64,000 nt of DNA. Origin: Aporhodopirellula rubra. GTDB lineage: Bacteria; Planctomycetota; Planctomycetia; Pirellulales; Pirellulaceae. Numbering within the stretch: the stretch's first letter is position 1; every line of letters begins with the position of its first letter. Shown piece after piece: positions 1 through 11,114 of this stretch. A model generated the notes under the pieces. That model had not been told where the DNA came from and searched no databases. It saw only the letters and a list, made by a program, of their open reading frames with translations. A program made the translations under genes and the position numbers. The stretch is from NCBI RefSeq assembly GCF_014192335.1, contig NZ_JACHXU010000012.1:78656-142655 (forward strand), read 5' to 3'.

Positions 1-106
1 GGTTGGCTTTCACACAGATCAATCGCGAGCAGATTCGTCCTATTTCCAAACACCCTCGCGTAGTAGGCACAGGCCCTGTGCCTACATCCAACGCCAACAA
101 CCTCTC
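1..106. repeat. 106-bp direct repeat, copy 1
   Basis: This segment recurs at 224-329 with a constant offset of 223 bp and one visible mismatch (position 96 A, position 319 G). It contains a near-palindrome at 63-85 whose core is GGCACAGGCCCTGTGCC. The copy begins at the first base of the window, so it may extend further left. No convincing reading frame crosses it. It looks like a non-coding duplicated unit carrying a REP-like hairpin. Confidence 0.9.
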
Positions 107-430
107 GACGAGCCAAAACTCGCATTGACGAGTCGAAAACAGGTCGCCATTCAGATCCGTTTTACACCCGAACGGCACAGGGCCCGTGCCGTCTACGCTC
201 GGCATCGACCAAATCTCGCAAGCGGTTGGCTTTCACACAGATCAATCGCGAGCAGATTCGTCCTATTTCCAAACACCCTCGCGTAGTAGGCACAGGCCCT
301 GTGCCTACATCCAACGCCGACAACCTCTCACGGCGGATTGGCGAGCGCAGCAATCGACAACCGATACGTCGACAGCCACATCCGTTCTGTTTGCAGACAA
401 GTTCACACCCAACGGCACAGGGTCTGTGCC
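63..430. repeat. Cluster of four REP-like near-palindromes
   Basis: Four short inverted repeats share a GGCACAGG...CCTGTGCC type stem: 63-85, 172-192 (ACGGCACAGGGCCCGTGCC followed by GT), 286-308 and 414-430 (GGCACAGGGTCTGTGCC). The first and third are flanked by GTA/TAC, the second by AC/GT. Each could form an 8-10 bp stem with almost no loop, more like a cruciform or dyad than a terminator. Whether they occur elsewhere in the genome cannot be seen here. The stretch 431-665 up to the next gene shows nothing recognisable. Confidence 0.7.
224..329. repeat. 106-bp direct repeat, copy 2
   Basis: Second copy of the unit at 1-106, nearly identical, including the near-palindrome (here 286-308). 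The DNA between the copies and after the second one also shares a weaker motif: a run resembling CACCC(G)AACGGCACAGGG at about 165-183 and 405-423. The larger repeating period is therefore about 220-240 bp, with two hairpins per period. Confidence 0.9.
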
Positions 431-665
431 TTCTACATGGATGCTCTGACAGTGTCGTGGCAGGAACACCGCGCACTTTCGCGATCGAAACCTTCCGACT
501 TTGCTTGGCCTCATTGGGACGCAAAAGTCGCATTGATTTAGTGAGAAGTCATTTTCCTTTCGTCCGTTTTGATCAGCTGTGATCAGGAGCAACTTACCTC
601 CACGCGACAATCTGTTCGATCGCATTCGCGCATCGCAAACCGTCAACAACTAAGAGAAGCACAAC

Positions 666-2087
666 ATGAGTTCATCCCATTTTTGGGGGACGTGGGGCAA
701 GCGATTACTGGTGTTCCCGCCGATCATCGTGGCGATCATCGCGTACACGTGGTTAGTCAAACATTCACCTCCACTGTCATTGCAGCCCGAGGAAGAAGCA
801 TCACGAATGTTGGATACCATTGTCGTTGAGCGAATGGATGTTCGCCCACTGGTCAGCGGATTCGGGACGGCTAAATACGCCCGCTCTTGGCGTGCGGTAA
901 CGCAAGTCGAGGGACGAATCGTCAACATCCATCCTGATCTTCGTGCGGGATCAAGAATCCAGGCCGACGCGGTGTTACTGGAAATCGATGATTCAGACTA
1001 CCAATCCCGTATCGACGAATTGAATGCCGCGATCGATCAACAGAACGCGGAGATCGAACAGCTCGAACAATCGATTCTCAACGACGAAAAGAACCTGACT
1101 CTTGAGAACGAGGTCCTCGAAGTTCTGCAGCGAGAATTTGACCGCGAGCAAACCCTGTTATCTCGGCAAGCCGGCTCGAGTGCATCCATCGACTCGAAAC
1201 GACGCGAGTTACTGACCCAAGTGAAAGCCGTTCAGGACCTCCAGAACAGCATGTCGTTGGTCGCACCACAAATCAAAGCACTGCAAGCGATGGTGCGACA
1301 ATCCGAAGTGCAAAAGGAACAGGCACTCCGAGACATCGAACGGACCACGATTACCGCACCTTTCGACATGCGAGTCGGCAGTGTTCAGTTGGAGGTAGGG
1401 CAGTTCGTCAGCTCGGGTGAAGAACTGTTCGTCGGTTACAGCGGCACGGACATGGAAATCGAAGTGCAACTCCCGCTGCAGGACATTCATCGACTATTCG
1501 TTTCCGAGATCGGTGACGTGGAGTCCCGGGAGACATTGAACCCCGAGACCTTCAAAGAAATGTTTCAATTTGACGCGCTCGTCAAGGTTGCCGGAGCGGG
1601 TTCCACGGAATCCTACCATGGTCGATTTTTGAGAGTTCGAGAGATCGTCGATGCCCAAACCAAAATGGTTGGATTCGTTGTCGGAGTTAAGAACTTGCCA
1701 CCGGCCGAGCAAGAACGACCTCAACCACCGTTGCTCGAAGGCGCCTTCTGCGATGTGGACATCTTTGGGACGCCGCTTTCGGATCAACTCGTCATCCCTC
1801 GTCGAGCGATTCGCAACGACTCAGTGTATCTCGTTGATGGCCAAAGCCGTTTGACTAAGCAGGACATCGACGTGACGTTCACGCAAGACGACTACGCCGT
1901 CGTCGCGTCAGGCCTCAAAGGTGGTGAAACGCTGGTCATCGTAAACCCCTCGCCCGCCATCGTCGGCATGCTAGTTGCGCCAGTCCAGTCCGACGAAGAG
2001 ACGCAGCGACTCGCCGCATCGGTCAACAAAGCATATGGCGTGTCTCGGAAAGATTCGCACACGCCCGTTCCTTTATCGGACCACTAA
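666..2087 (+). CDS. HlyD/AcrA-type RND efflux periplasmic adaptor
   Basis: A 473-residue membrane fusion protein that should link the inner-membrane RND pump encoded next to an outer membrane channel. The N-terminus has one membrane anchor (about residues 13-31) and no lipobox. It is followed by a first lipoyl half-motif (around 75-105), a long Glu/Gln-rich coiled-coil hairpin (about 115-225), a second lipoyl half beginning at TTITAPFDMRVGS, then beta-barrel and membrane-proximal domains. The ATG follows a purine-rich stretch (TAAGAGAAG). The gap of about 60-100 bp to the downstream pump gene indicates an operon. Substrate cannot be deduced; no TolC-like gene lies nearby. The family assignment is secure from architecture. 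Confidence 0.9.
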   Translation: MSSSHFWGTWGKRLLVFPPIIVAIIAYTWLVKHSPPLSLQPEEEASRMLDTIVVERMDVRPLVSGFGTAKYARSWRAVTQVEGRIVNIHPDLRAGSRIQADAVLLEIDDSDYQSRIDELNAAIDQQNAEIEQLEQSILNDEKNLTLENEVLEVLQREFDREQTLLSRQAGSSASIDSKRRELLTQVKAVQDLQNSMSLVAPQIKALQAMVRQSEVQKEQALRDIERTTITAPFDMRVGSVQLEVGQFVSSGEELFVGYSGTDMEIEVQLPLQDIHRLFVSEIGDVESRETLNPETFKEMFQFDALVKVAGAGSTESYHGRFLRVREIVDAQTKMVGFVVGVKNLPPAEQERPQPPLLEGAFCDVDIFGTPLSDQLVIPRRAIRNDSVYLVDGQSRLTKQDIDVTFTQDDYAVVASGLKGGETLVIVNPSPAIVGMLVAPVQSDEETQRLAASVNKAYGVSRKDSHTPVPLSDH

Positions 2088-2146
2088 GGCGAGCCACAAA
2101 CGTGCTCGCATCGAGTGATTGATCGCCACGACGTGGCCGACAAACA

Positions 2147-5100
2147 TTGCCGCCTGATTTTCATCAACGAATCGGACCCACCTTCGTGCTAGAGAAATTT
2201 GTTAACCACCGAACGTTAGCCAACACGCTGATGCTGTCGTTTATCGGTTTAGGACTGTACGCGATCCCCAAGCTTCAAAAGGAAACGTTCCCGAACTTCG
2301 ACAGCTCGGAAATTCAAGTCGTGATGACTTATCGCGGTGCGTCGGCCGAAGACGTAGAGCAAGGCATCTGCTTACCGATCGAAGACGCACTCGACGGCAT
2401 CCAGAATATCAAAAAAGTGACGTGCACCGCGCAAGAAGGCGCAGCGTCGGTCGTCGTTGAGATCGAAGAAGGAGCCGACGTCACCACAGCACTGAACGAC
2501 ATCGAAACCGAAGTCGAGGCCATATCAGATTTTCCTGCCGGGGCCGAAGATCTAATCGTCACGGAATTGAATCGCACCGATTCCGTCATGACCATCACCA
2601 TCAACGGCCCAATGGATGAAGACTCGTTGAAAGATTTTTGCGAACACTTCAAGCAACAACTCAAACGGTTACCTGGTGTCTCATTGGTCGAGATTCAAGG
2701 TTTCTCGGATCGACAACTTCGCATTGAACTCGATGCCGATGCGTTGCGACGTTTGGGTCTGTCCGCCGAAGTGGTCGCCCAAGCCGTGCGAAATCAAAAC
2801 CTAGATGTTCCTCTCGGCACGATCGAATCGGAACACGAAGATTTGTTATTACGTTTGGTAGAACAGCAACAAAGTGCGCAAGACATCGAGAACATCGTTA
2901 TTCACGGCGTAACCGGGCGGTCAGAAGTCCGCATCGGTGACATCGGAAGAGTCGTCGACAGTTTTGCCGACGCGGAACAAATGGCTTGGATTGATGGTGA
3001 AAGGGCGGGCATCATCCAGGTCAACAAGACGCGTTCCCAAGACACCACCAAAATCGCGGAAGTGGTCCGTGCATTCGTTCAGAAAGAACAGCAACGACAT
3101 CCACAACTTCGCATCGCGATCACCAGCGATGGATCGGAGTTAATCATGGAACGATTGACTTTGTTGGCAAAAAATGCTTGGCAGGGCGTCGTTCTGGTTT
3201 TCCTGGTGATGTGGCTGTTCTTCAACCTGCGACTCTCGTTTTGGGTCGTGATGAGTTTGCCAGTTTCGTTCATGGGCGCGTTCTTCGTGTTACCGTTGAT
3301 CGGTCAAACTCTCAACATGATGTCATCGGTTGCGATTCTAATGGCGACGGGCATCTTGATGGACGACGGGATCGTGATCGCTGAAAACATCGCACGACAT
3401 GTTTCGATGGGCAAGAACTCGATGCGGGCCGCAGTCGACGGTGTTAAAGAAGTTGCCGGCGGTGTGATCTCATCGTTTTTGACAACATGCTGCGTGCTGT
3501 GTCCTTTGTTTGTGTTGGAGGGGCACATCGGCAAAGTGTTGCGGCTGATCCCGATGGTATTGTTGACAACGTTGATTGTCAGTCTCGTCGAAGCCTTTCT
3601 GATCCTTCCCGCTCACCTCGGACACTCGATGAAGCACGCCGGCACCGGCTCCTCACGCAGAATCCGCCACAAAATTGATAACGCGGTTGACTGGATTCGC
3701 GAAAGCGTCTTCGGGCGCGTGATCGACCAGGCGATCCAATGGCGATACCTGACGATCGGTCTCACCATTGCCACATTCATCATGTCACTGGCGATGGTTG
3801 CGGGTGGATTGGTCAACTTCATCCCCTTCCCCAACCTCGAAGGGGACACTATTGAGGCGAGAATTTTGATGCCTCAGGGAACCCCTTTGGCCAAAACGGC
3901 CGAAATCGTTCGACAGATCAACGAGGCTACCGCTCGCACCAACTCAAGGTTTCCCGATCAACCCGACGGTGCCCCATTGGTGCAGTCGGTGATGTCCAAA
4001 TTCAACGAAAACAGTGACGCGGGCGAATCAGGCCCCCACGTTGCGACGGTTTCGATTCGGATGCTGCAACCGGACGAGCGAAACACCACAACGGCAGATT
4101 TCATTCGCGTGATGCGTGAGGAGGTCGGCAGGGTTCCTAACGCAATTTCAGTTACGATCGCCGAGGCGACTCCGGGGCCAGCCGGTCGCGCAGTTGAAGT
4201 GCTGTTCAAAAGCGATGACTTGCAGATGGCTCAATCGGCCGCGATTGAGACACAGCAGTGGATGTCGCAGTTCGCGGGTGTCTACAACTTCAACATCGAC
4301 CTGCGACCAGGCAAACAAGAGATCCGGCTGCACCTCAAGCCCGATGCGGTGGCATTGGGATTGAACGTGCAAGCCATGGCGAGTCAATTGAGTGCGGCAT
4401 TCCAAGGTGCAAAGATCAGCGACATCCAGGCCGGTGTGGATCAGTACGAAATCAACGTGCAGTTGGCTCCCGATAGCCGCGACACGCTGGAGTCGTTTCT
4501 GGACTTCCAGTTCATTCTCGCCGGTGGCACCCAAGTCCCCTTGGAGTCGGTCGCCGACTTGGAGACGACGTACGGATGGTCGAAGATCTCGCGAGTCGAT
4601 GGTTGGCGTACCGTAACCCTGATCGCCGACACCGATACCGACGTGGTGAACACCAGCAATTTGATGCGTGAGTTTCGAGCTGAGCTCGTGCCCGAGCTCG
4701 TTTCCAAACACAGCGACCTCATGGTCACGCTCGGTGGAGAAGCGGAACGATCGAGTGAGACGGGTAATTCGATGGCATCACTCTTTTTGATGGGACTCTT
4801 CGGCGTTTACGCGATTCTGAGTTTCCAGTTTGAGAGTTGGTTGGAACCACTAATCGTGATGGCCGCGATCCCGATGTCGTTGATGGGTATGATCTTTGGG
4901 CACATGGGAATGGGTATGGACATCAGCATGCCCAGCCTGATCGGTTTTGTCTCGCTGGCCGGGATCGTGGTCAACGACTCCATTCTATTGGTCCAGTTTT
5001 TGAAAAAAGAACGTTCCGAAGGCAAACCGAGTTATGAGTCGGCACGAAACGCCAGTCGACTGCGTTTCCGGGCTATCATGTTGACCAGCATGACCACGAT

Positions 5101-5293
5101 GGTCGGCCTGTTGCCACTGACCCTTGAAAGAAGCACGCAAGCGCAAGTGCTCATCCCGACCGCCGTCTCGATCGTATTCGGTCTATTCGCATCCACCATC
5201 CTGGTCTTAATCGTCGTGCCGTGCCTCTACGTCGTCCTCTGCGATTTCGGCTGGATCAAACCGGACGATCACGAGCCACACCCGGCGAGTTAG
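2147..5293 (+). CDS. RND family efflux pump permease
   Basis: A 1048-residue inner membrane proton-driven exporter of the AcrB/MexB-like superfamily. It shows the two-fold RND layout: TM1 near the N-terminus, a large periplasmic loop, TM2-6, a second periplasmic loop, and TM7-12. The TM4 proton-relay motif is present as GILMDDGIVIAEN, with the two adjacent aspartates; TM10 carries GIVVNDSILLVQF, with Asn-Asp where AcrB has a lysine. The listed start is a TTG. A GTG at 2186 would give MLEKFVNHRTL, which fits the usual RND N-terminus better and is probably the true start. Together with the adaptor it forms a two-gene operon; the substrate is unknown. Confidence 0.93.
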   Translation: MPPDFHQRIGPTFVLEKFVNHRTLANTLMLSFIGLGLYAIPKLQKETFPNFDSSEIQVVMTYRGASAEDVEQGICLPIEDALDGIQNIKKVTCTAQEGAASVVVEIEEGADVTTALNDIETEVEAISDFPAGAEDLIVTELNRTDSVMTITINGPMDEDSLKDFCEHFKQQLKRLPGVSLVEIQGFSDRQLRIELDADALRRLGLSAEVVAQAVRNQNLDVPLGTIESEHEDLLLRLVEQQQSAQDIENIVIHGVTGRSEVRIGDIGRVVDSFADAEQMAWIDGERAGIIQVNKTRSQDTTKIAEVVRAFVQKEQQRHPQLRIAITSDGSELIMERLTLLAKNAWQGVVLVFLVMWLFFNLRLSFWVVMSLPVSFMGAFFVLPLIGQTLNMMSSVAILMATGILMDDGIVIAENIARHVSMGKNSMRAAVDGVKEVAGGVISSFLTTCCVLCPLFVLEGHIGKVLRLIPMVLLTTLIVSLVEAFLILPAHLGHSMKHAGTGSSRRIRHKIDNAVDWIRESVFGRVIDQAIQWRYLTIGLTIATFIMSLAMVAGGLVNFIPFPNLEGDTIEARILMPQGTPLAKTAEIVRQINEATARTNSRFPDQPDGAPLVQSVMSKFNENSDAGESGPHVATVSIRMLQPDERNTTTADFIRVMREEVGRVPNAISVTIAEATPGPAGRAVEVLFKSDDLQMAQSAAIETQQWMSQFAGVYNFNIDLRPGKQEIRLHLKPDAVALGLNVQAMASQLSAAFQGAKISDIQAGVDQYEINVQLAPDSRDTLESFLDFQFILAGGTQVPLESVADLETTYGWSKISRVDGWRTVTLIADTDTDVVNTSNLMREFRAELVPELVSKHSDLMVTLGGEAERSSETGNSMASLFLMGLFGVYAILSFQFESWLEPLIVMAAIPMSLMGMIFGHMGMGMDISMPSLIGFVSLAGIVVNDSILLVQFLKKERSEGKPSYESARNASRLRFRAIMLTSMTTMVGLLPLTLERSTQAQVLIPTAVSIVFGLFASTILVLIVVPCLYVVLCDFGWIKPDDHEPHPAS

Positions 5294-5305
5294 AACTTGT
5301 CTGCG

Positions 5306-5327
5306 GCGGTGAGCGATCGCTCACCGC
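5306..5327. repeat. 22-bp perfect palindrome (REP-like or terminator stem)
   Basis: A perfect dyad with core GGTGAGCGATCGCTCACC lies 13 bp after the RND pump stop codon. It can form an 11-bp GC-rich stem but has no loop and no T-run, so as an intrinsic terminator it is atypical. A second hairpin follows 12 bp later. The 5294-5807 gap holds these two hairpins and nothing else I recognise. Confidence 0.75.
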
Positions 5328-5339
5328 GCGATGGTGTTT

Positions 5340-5373
5340 TCCCAATCGTTGGACTTAGCGTCCGACGATGGGA
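5340..5373. repeat. Imperfect hairpin after RND operon
   Basis: The arms are TCCCAATCGTTGGAC (5340-5354) and GTCCGACGATGGGA (5360-5373), joined by the loop TTAGC. The stem has one bulged A and one G-T pair. With the palindrome just upstream it forms a compact double-hairpin block immediately after the pump gene, consistent with a REP-type interspersed element or a 3'-end mRNA structure. Confidence 0.65.
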
Positions 5374-5768
5374 ATCTGCGAATGGCTGACCGTGAACGCC
5401 ACTTAACCTAGCAGCCGCGCAAACGCCTCGCGTGGTCGGATGTTTTCATTCCTCCAGCGGGACAAATTTAATTGATCAACCGAAGTATTTGCGAAACAGC
5501 AACAGTCGCGGGAAACTCCGCCGCGATGTGGGCGTGATCTTCAATTCCGCCGATTTCCAACCGCGTTCTTGCCGTCTCGTGCGCGATGCCACCGACATAT
5601 CGATAGACGATCCGGCCCTAACATCTTCGCGACCGAACCCGCAGAACGGCAGCCTCGGCAGGGGCGATTCCGACAATCCCGCGACGCATGATGTCGAATT
5701 ATCAATCTTGACCTGAAATCGAGGATTGCGTACGTGGTTTATCCGCGGGCGGCGTGAGGCGTCTGTGA

Positions 5769-7439
<1,671 letters not shown>

Positions 7440-7590
7440 TGAGTCGGATCCGCAAACGGCGCCAACAATTTGATTCAATCGAGGTTGCCTGCTACTATCC
7501 TTTCGAGGTGAATCCCATTCTTCCATCGCGAGACGCGGCATCTTTCAAGTCGATTCACCGAGACCGTTTGATATTTAAGACGCTCGCCTT

Positions 7591-9537
7591 ATGAACAAAC
7601 CTGACCCTGCGTCGCGACCGCATCCTCTCGAGGAAACCATTGAGCATTCGGTCACCGACGGAACCACCCCCAACGGAGGCAGCAACGGAGGCCCGGGTTT
7701 CGAAGCCAGCAGTCTCGCTCTCCCGATGACGCTCGGACGGTACGAACTCTTCAAACTGTTGGGCAAGGGTGGCATGGGCGCGGTCTATCAAGCCCGCGAC
7801 ACGTTGCTCGGCCGTGACGTCGCGATCAAGGTGCCCAAGTTCGGCCCCGGCGTGCCCGACCAACTCGTCAAACGATTCCACCGCGAAGCACGAGCCGCGG
7901 CGAGCCTTTCGCATCCCAACCTGTGCCCCGTGTTCGACGTCGGACGCGAAGGCGAGATTGACTTCATCGCGATGGGATTCATCAGCGGTCGACCGCTCTC
8001 GGACTACACCCGCGGAGACAAAGCGATCGCCCCCGCGGCGGCCGCTCGCCTGATTCGCAAGGTCGCGTTGGCGATGCACGAAGCCCATCAAAGCGGCATC
8101 ATGCACCGCGACTTGAAACCCGCAAACATCATGGTCGATAGTCGCAAAGAACCGATCGTCATGGACTTCGGTCTGGCATGCTCCGTCGAAACGGGTGACG
8201 AATCTCGATTGACCCAGGACGGCGCGTTGCTCGGGTCCCCCGGTTACATGTCGCCTGAACAACTCACCGGACGGGCCGCAGACGTCGGGCCACATTCGGA
8301 CGTCTATTCGCTCGGCGTCGTGCTCTATGAAATGTTGGCGGGTCGTCTGCCGTTCGAAGACGCCGGTTCCACGATCGCAATGATCGGTCAAATCCTATCA
8401 CTCGATCCTCCTAGCGTCTCAACATTTTGCCCCGGGCTGGACACGCGACTCGCCGAAATTTGCCAACGTGCGATGGCAAAATCGGTCGACGAACGCTACG
8501 CGTCGATGTCGGACTTCGCAGCCGATTTAACTCGTTACATCAAAACGCCTGCTGGCGAACCGACCGCGAATACAACGGCCACGAATCAAACGACCGCGAA
8601 TTCGGGCGTCGCATCCAAGACGTCGAAAGCGACACGGCCAACACAACCGGCGTCCTCGACGAAAACACCAAAAGGGACAAGCAACAACAAAACGGAACCT
8701 ACCGCCGCGTCCACCAAAATGCAGCGGGCCAACCAGCCGACCAAACCCGGTGTGCGACACTCAGGCAAGGCGTCATCGCAAGAACCAGATGTTCTCCATG
8801 AGTCAATGTTCGATTCGTTGCCCGAGATCGCAGCACCAACGACGACCTCCGCGTTCAAGGGCACACCCACCGTATCCCTATCACCGGGAACGTCTCCTCC
8901 CAACGCAACCGCGAAATCAAAAAAGGGATTGATCGCGGCAATCGCGGGCGGACTCACGTTATGCGTGGTCGTCGCAGGCGTGGCGATCACCATGTTTCCC
9001 CGCAACGCGACTCGGCCAAACTCGACCAACACCGTCAACACACCGCCACAGGCAGTCAGCGATCTCGATCCGGCATCGGTTGAAACGGGACCTTGGGCGA
9101 ACGATGCAACCACTCCGCCTCAACGCGGCGGCGGGCCTCGATCGGCCGGCGCGACGACGGGCAACAATGAACGCCGCGGCAACCAACGGCGACTGCGGTT
9201 TGATGACTTGCCCCGCGATACCATGGGCCGAGGAATTCCGCCCGAACGAATGCTCGACTTCGATACCGACGGAGATGGAATGGTCGCCATTGAGGAACTT
9301 CCCGAACCCTCACGCGAACTGATGGGCATGGCTGACCTAAACCAAGACGGCTTCATCGAAAAAGACGAAATCGAACGGATGCCTAACCCCGCCGGACTTG
9401 CTCCGCAGGCCCCACCAAACGGTGAACCAGGAATGGGACCGTGGGGACCATTCCAGGACAGTGACTTGCCAAGACCTGGACGCCGGCCCGGGCGAGGCCA
9501 AGGCCCCGGCAATGAATTCGGCCCATCAAACCGCTGA
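7591..9537 (+). CDS. Membrane Ser/Thr protein kinase with C-terminal EF-hands
   Basis: A 648-residue Hanks-type kinase. The kinase domain spans about residues 50-318: glycine loop GKGGMGAVYQ, catalytic Lys80 in VAIK, HRDLKPAN (Asp174), DFG at 192-194 and GSPGYMSPEQL in the activation segment. All key residues are present, so it should be active. A Thr/Ser/Pro/Lys-rich linker (about 320-445) leads to one membrane helix (about 446-469). The extracytoplasmic part holds two canonical EF-hand loops: Asp558-Thr-Asp560-Gly-Asp562 with Glu569, and Asp582-Leu-Asn584-Gln-Asp586 with Glu593. It ends in a Pro/Gly/Arg-rich tail. This suggests a receptor kinase whose sensor binds calcium, an inference. The gene appears monocistronic. 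Confidence 0.93.
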   Translation: MNKPDPASRPHPLEETIEHSVTDGTTPNGGSNGGPGFEASSLALPMTLGRYELFKLLGKGGMGAVYQARDTLLGRDVAIKVPKFGPGVPDQLVKRFHREARAAASLSHPNLCPVFDVGREGEIDFIAMGFISGRPLSDYTRGDKAIAPAAAARLIRKVALAMHEAHQSGIMHRDLKPANIMVDSRKEPIVMDFGLACSVETGDESRLTQDGALLGSPGYMSPEQLTGRAADVGPHSDVYSLGVVLYEMLAGRLPFEDAGSTIAMIGQILSLDPPSVSTFCPGLDTRLAEICQRAMAKSVDERYASMSDFAADLTRYIKTPAGEPTANTTATNQTTANSGVASKTSKATRPTQPASSTKTPKGTSNNKTEPTAASTKMQRANQPTKPGVRHSGKASSQEPDVLHESMFDSLPEIAAPTTTSAFKGTPTVSLSPGTSPPNATAKSKKGLIAAIAGGLTLCVVVAGVAITMFPRNATRPNSTNTVNTPPQAVSDLDPASVETGPWANDATTPPQRGGGPRSAGATTGNNERRGNQRRLRFDDLPRDTMGRGIPPERMLDFDTDGDGMVAIEELPEPSRELMGMADLNQDGFIEKDEIERMPNPAGLAPQAPPNGEPGMGPWGPFQDSDLPRPGRRPGRGQGPGNEFGPSNR

Positions 9538-9728
9538 TGCCGCTCCGTGAACGTCACCACATGACGCTTCACTCAGTCCAGCCCGTTACCCGGACAACGC
9601 GAATTACGAAGCCTACGACTCAGAGCGTGTTTTTTGATCATCCACACGCGAGAGCGATGCTGGGTTGTGTATAACGACACGAAGCAGGCTTCTCTCCCAC
9701 CCATCCCATTCTCGCACGAGTTTCGGCA

Positions 9729-11000
9729 ATGGCGGACGCACTCGGCAGCAATTCTCTCGACAACACCGATTCGCTTGGCAACGTGGAATCTTTCAACAAC
9801 GCGAGATCCGCTCGCGACTCTCAACCTTCATCGTGTTTTGCCGATGCACGGCGGAAACGATGCGAAGCGTTTGGGATCGAGATGGCGAGAATGCCGGAGT
9901 GCGTTAAGAAGGCGTTGTCGCACGATTCGCTGCTAGTGTCCGTCGTTTGCAGTCGGGTGGGACACGACGCCAAACGCCATCGCACTCTCTCACAACAGAT
10001 CGCCGCCTCACTACAACAGATCAAACACGACGACGCGGCGTTGTTGATCGCCGGTGAAACCGCGATCGAGCCTTGGGTGGCACACGCCGCAGACGTCTTC
10101 CACGTTCCCACTTTGCGGATCGAGAGCCTCGAGAAACGCGATCGATTGGTAATCGCATTGGCCGATCGTGTCGACGCGGTCTACGTGCGCCCGGGTGGCA
10201 AGGTTACGAAACTGCTGAAGGATCGTGCCGCGATCCAGTCGGGAATCGTCCGCATTGCGATCGACGTGGGCAACTCACAACGAAAACTTGAATGGGATCT
10301 GTTGGGCGCCGGTGCAGTCGGTCGGTATCTTCCCGATCCGCAACCTGACCCAACGGCGATTGATTCTCCTGTTGGATTATCCGGTCACGAATCCGCATTC
10401 GCGTCAATCGATTCAGTCGACTGGTCATCGCATCTCGTCCACTGCACGCGATCGGTATCAGGTCCATGGCCGGGTCAAACGTGGGACCAATATCGCGATG
10501 ACTTGCTGCTGGCGGATCCGCAATCTGCCTCGCGTGACGCGATCGACGCGTTGTGTCGTATCATACGCAAACAACGCTTGGTCGCTGGTGCGATCACATC
10601 GCGTCGTGACGCACCGGTGGTTTGTCTCTCCGAAGTCCCGCTGCCCGCCCTGCTCGCACGGCGGACCTATCGCAGCCACCTGCATCGTTGGGACTACGAG
10701 CCCTTTGGCATCGCGATCCGACGTGACGCCGCAACGCACCTCGGTGTCCAACCGGTAATCTACGGCGATCACCAAACGGAAAAGGACTTACCGAACGAGG
10801 ATCGATATCGTTTCCAATCCATCGGCAAAACGCATGACTGGACTGCCGAACGCGAATGGCGAAGTGCGTCCGATATCGACTTGAGTCAGCTCGACGCGGA
10901 TGAAGTTTCCGTCTTTGTGCCCGACGCGAGTGCCGCGGCGAGAGTCGCGTCGGTGAATCGCCCAGGATGGCAAATTTTCGTTACCGGACACGCCCAATAG
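9729..11000 (+). CDS. Protein of unknown function, two-part
   Basis: Up to 423 residues, not recognised. The first 50 or so residues are low-complexity and a later start is possible (for example the Met in MARMPECVKK). Residues about 65-200 (LLVSVVCSRVGHDAKRHRTL through GIVRIAIDVG) look like an alpha/beta Rossmann-type fold. The C-terminal half contains VVCLSEVPLPALLARR, an RWDYEPFGIAIRRDA segment and a REWRSASDIDLS end. That layout (CLSE, then F-G-I-I, then E-W-R) is reminiscent of DUF2971-type proteins, but the resemblance is weak. There is no signal peptide or membrane segment, so it is probably cytoplasmic. It stands alone between the kinase and a convergent gene. Confidence 0.7.
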   Translation: MADALGSNSLDNTDSLGNVESFNNARSARDSQPSSCFADARRKRCEAFGIEMARMPECVKKALSHDSLLVSVVCSRVGHDAKRHRTLSQQIAASLQQIKHDDAALLIAGETAIEPWVAHAADVFHVPTLRIESLEKRDRLVIALADRVDAVYVRPGGKVTKLLKDRAAIQSGIVRIAIDVGNSQRKLEWDLLGAGAVGRYLPDPQPDPTAIDSPVGLSGHESAFASIDSVDWSSHLVHCTRSVSGPWPGQTWDQYRDDLLLADPQSASRDAIDALCRIIRKQRLVAGAITSRRDAPVVCLSEVPLPALLARRTYRSHLHRWDYEPFGIAIRRDAATHLGVQPVIYGDHQTEKDLPNEDRYRFQSIGKTHDWTAEREWRSASDIDLSQLDADEVSVFVPDASAAARVASVNRPGWQIFVTGHAQ

Positions 11001-11114
11001 GCTTGTCGACGCGGGCCACCTTTGCCTCCCGTCGCAACACGTTGTGCGTTACCGGGGACGCGGCACGAGTAGTTCCCGAACGCCGATCGAATTCGTCAAC
11101 ATTCGCCCCCCCAT

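Noticed and set aside
1-445. CRISPR array
   Set aside because: Repeats are only two long copies plus hairpins, with no set of unique spacers of constant length and no cas genes.
5432-5716. Short open frame between the RND pump and the porin
   Set aside because: No start signal, no similarity, and it lies in DNA with hairpins; I see no support for a gene.
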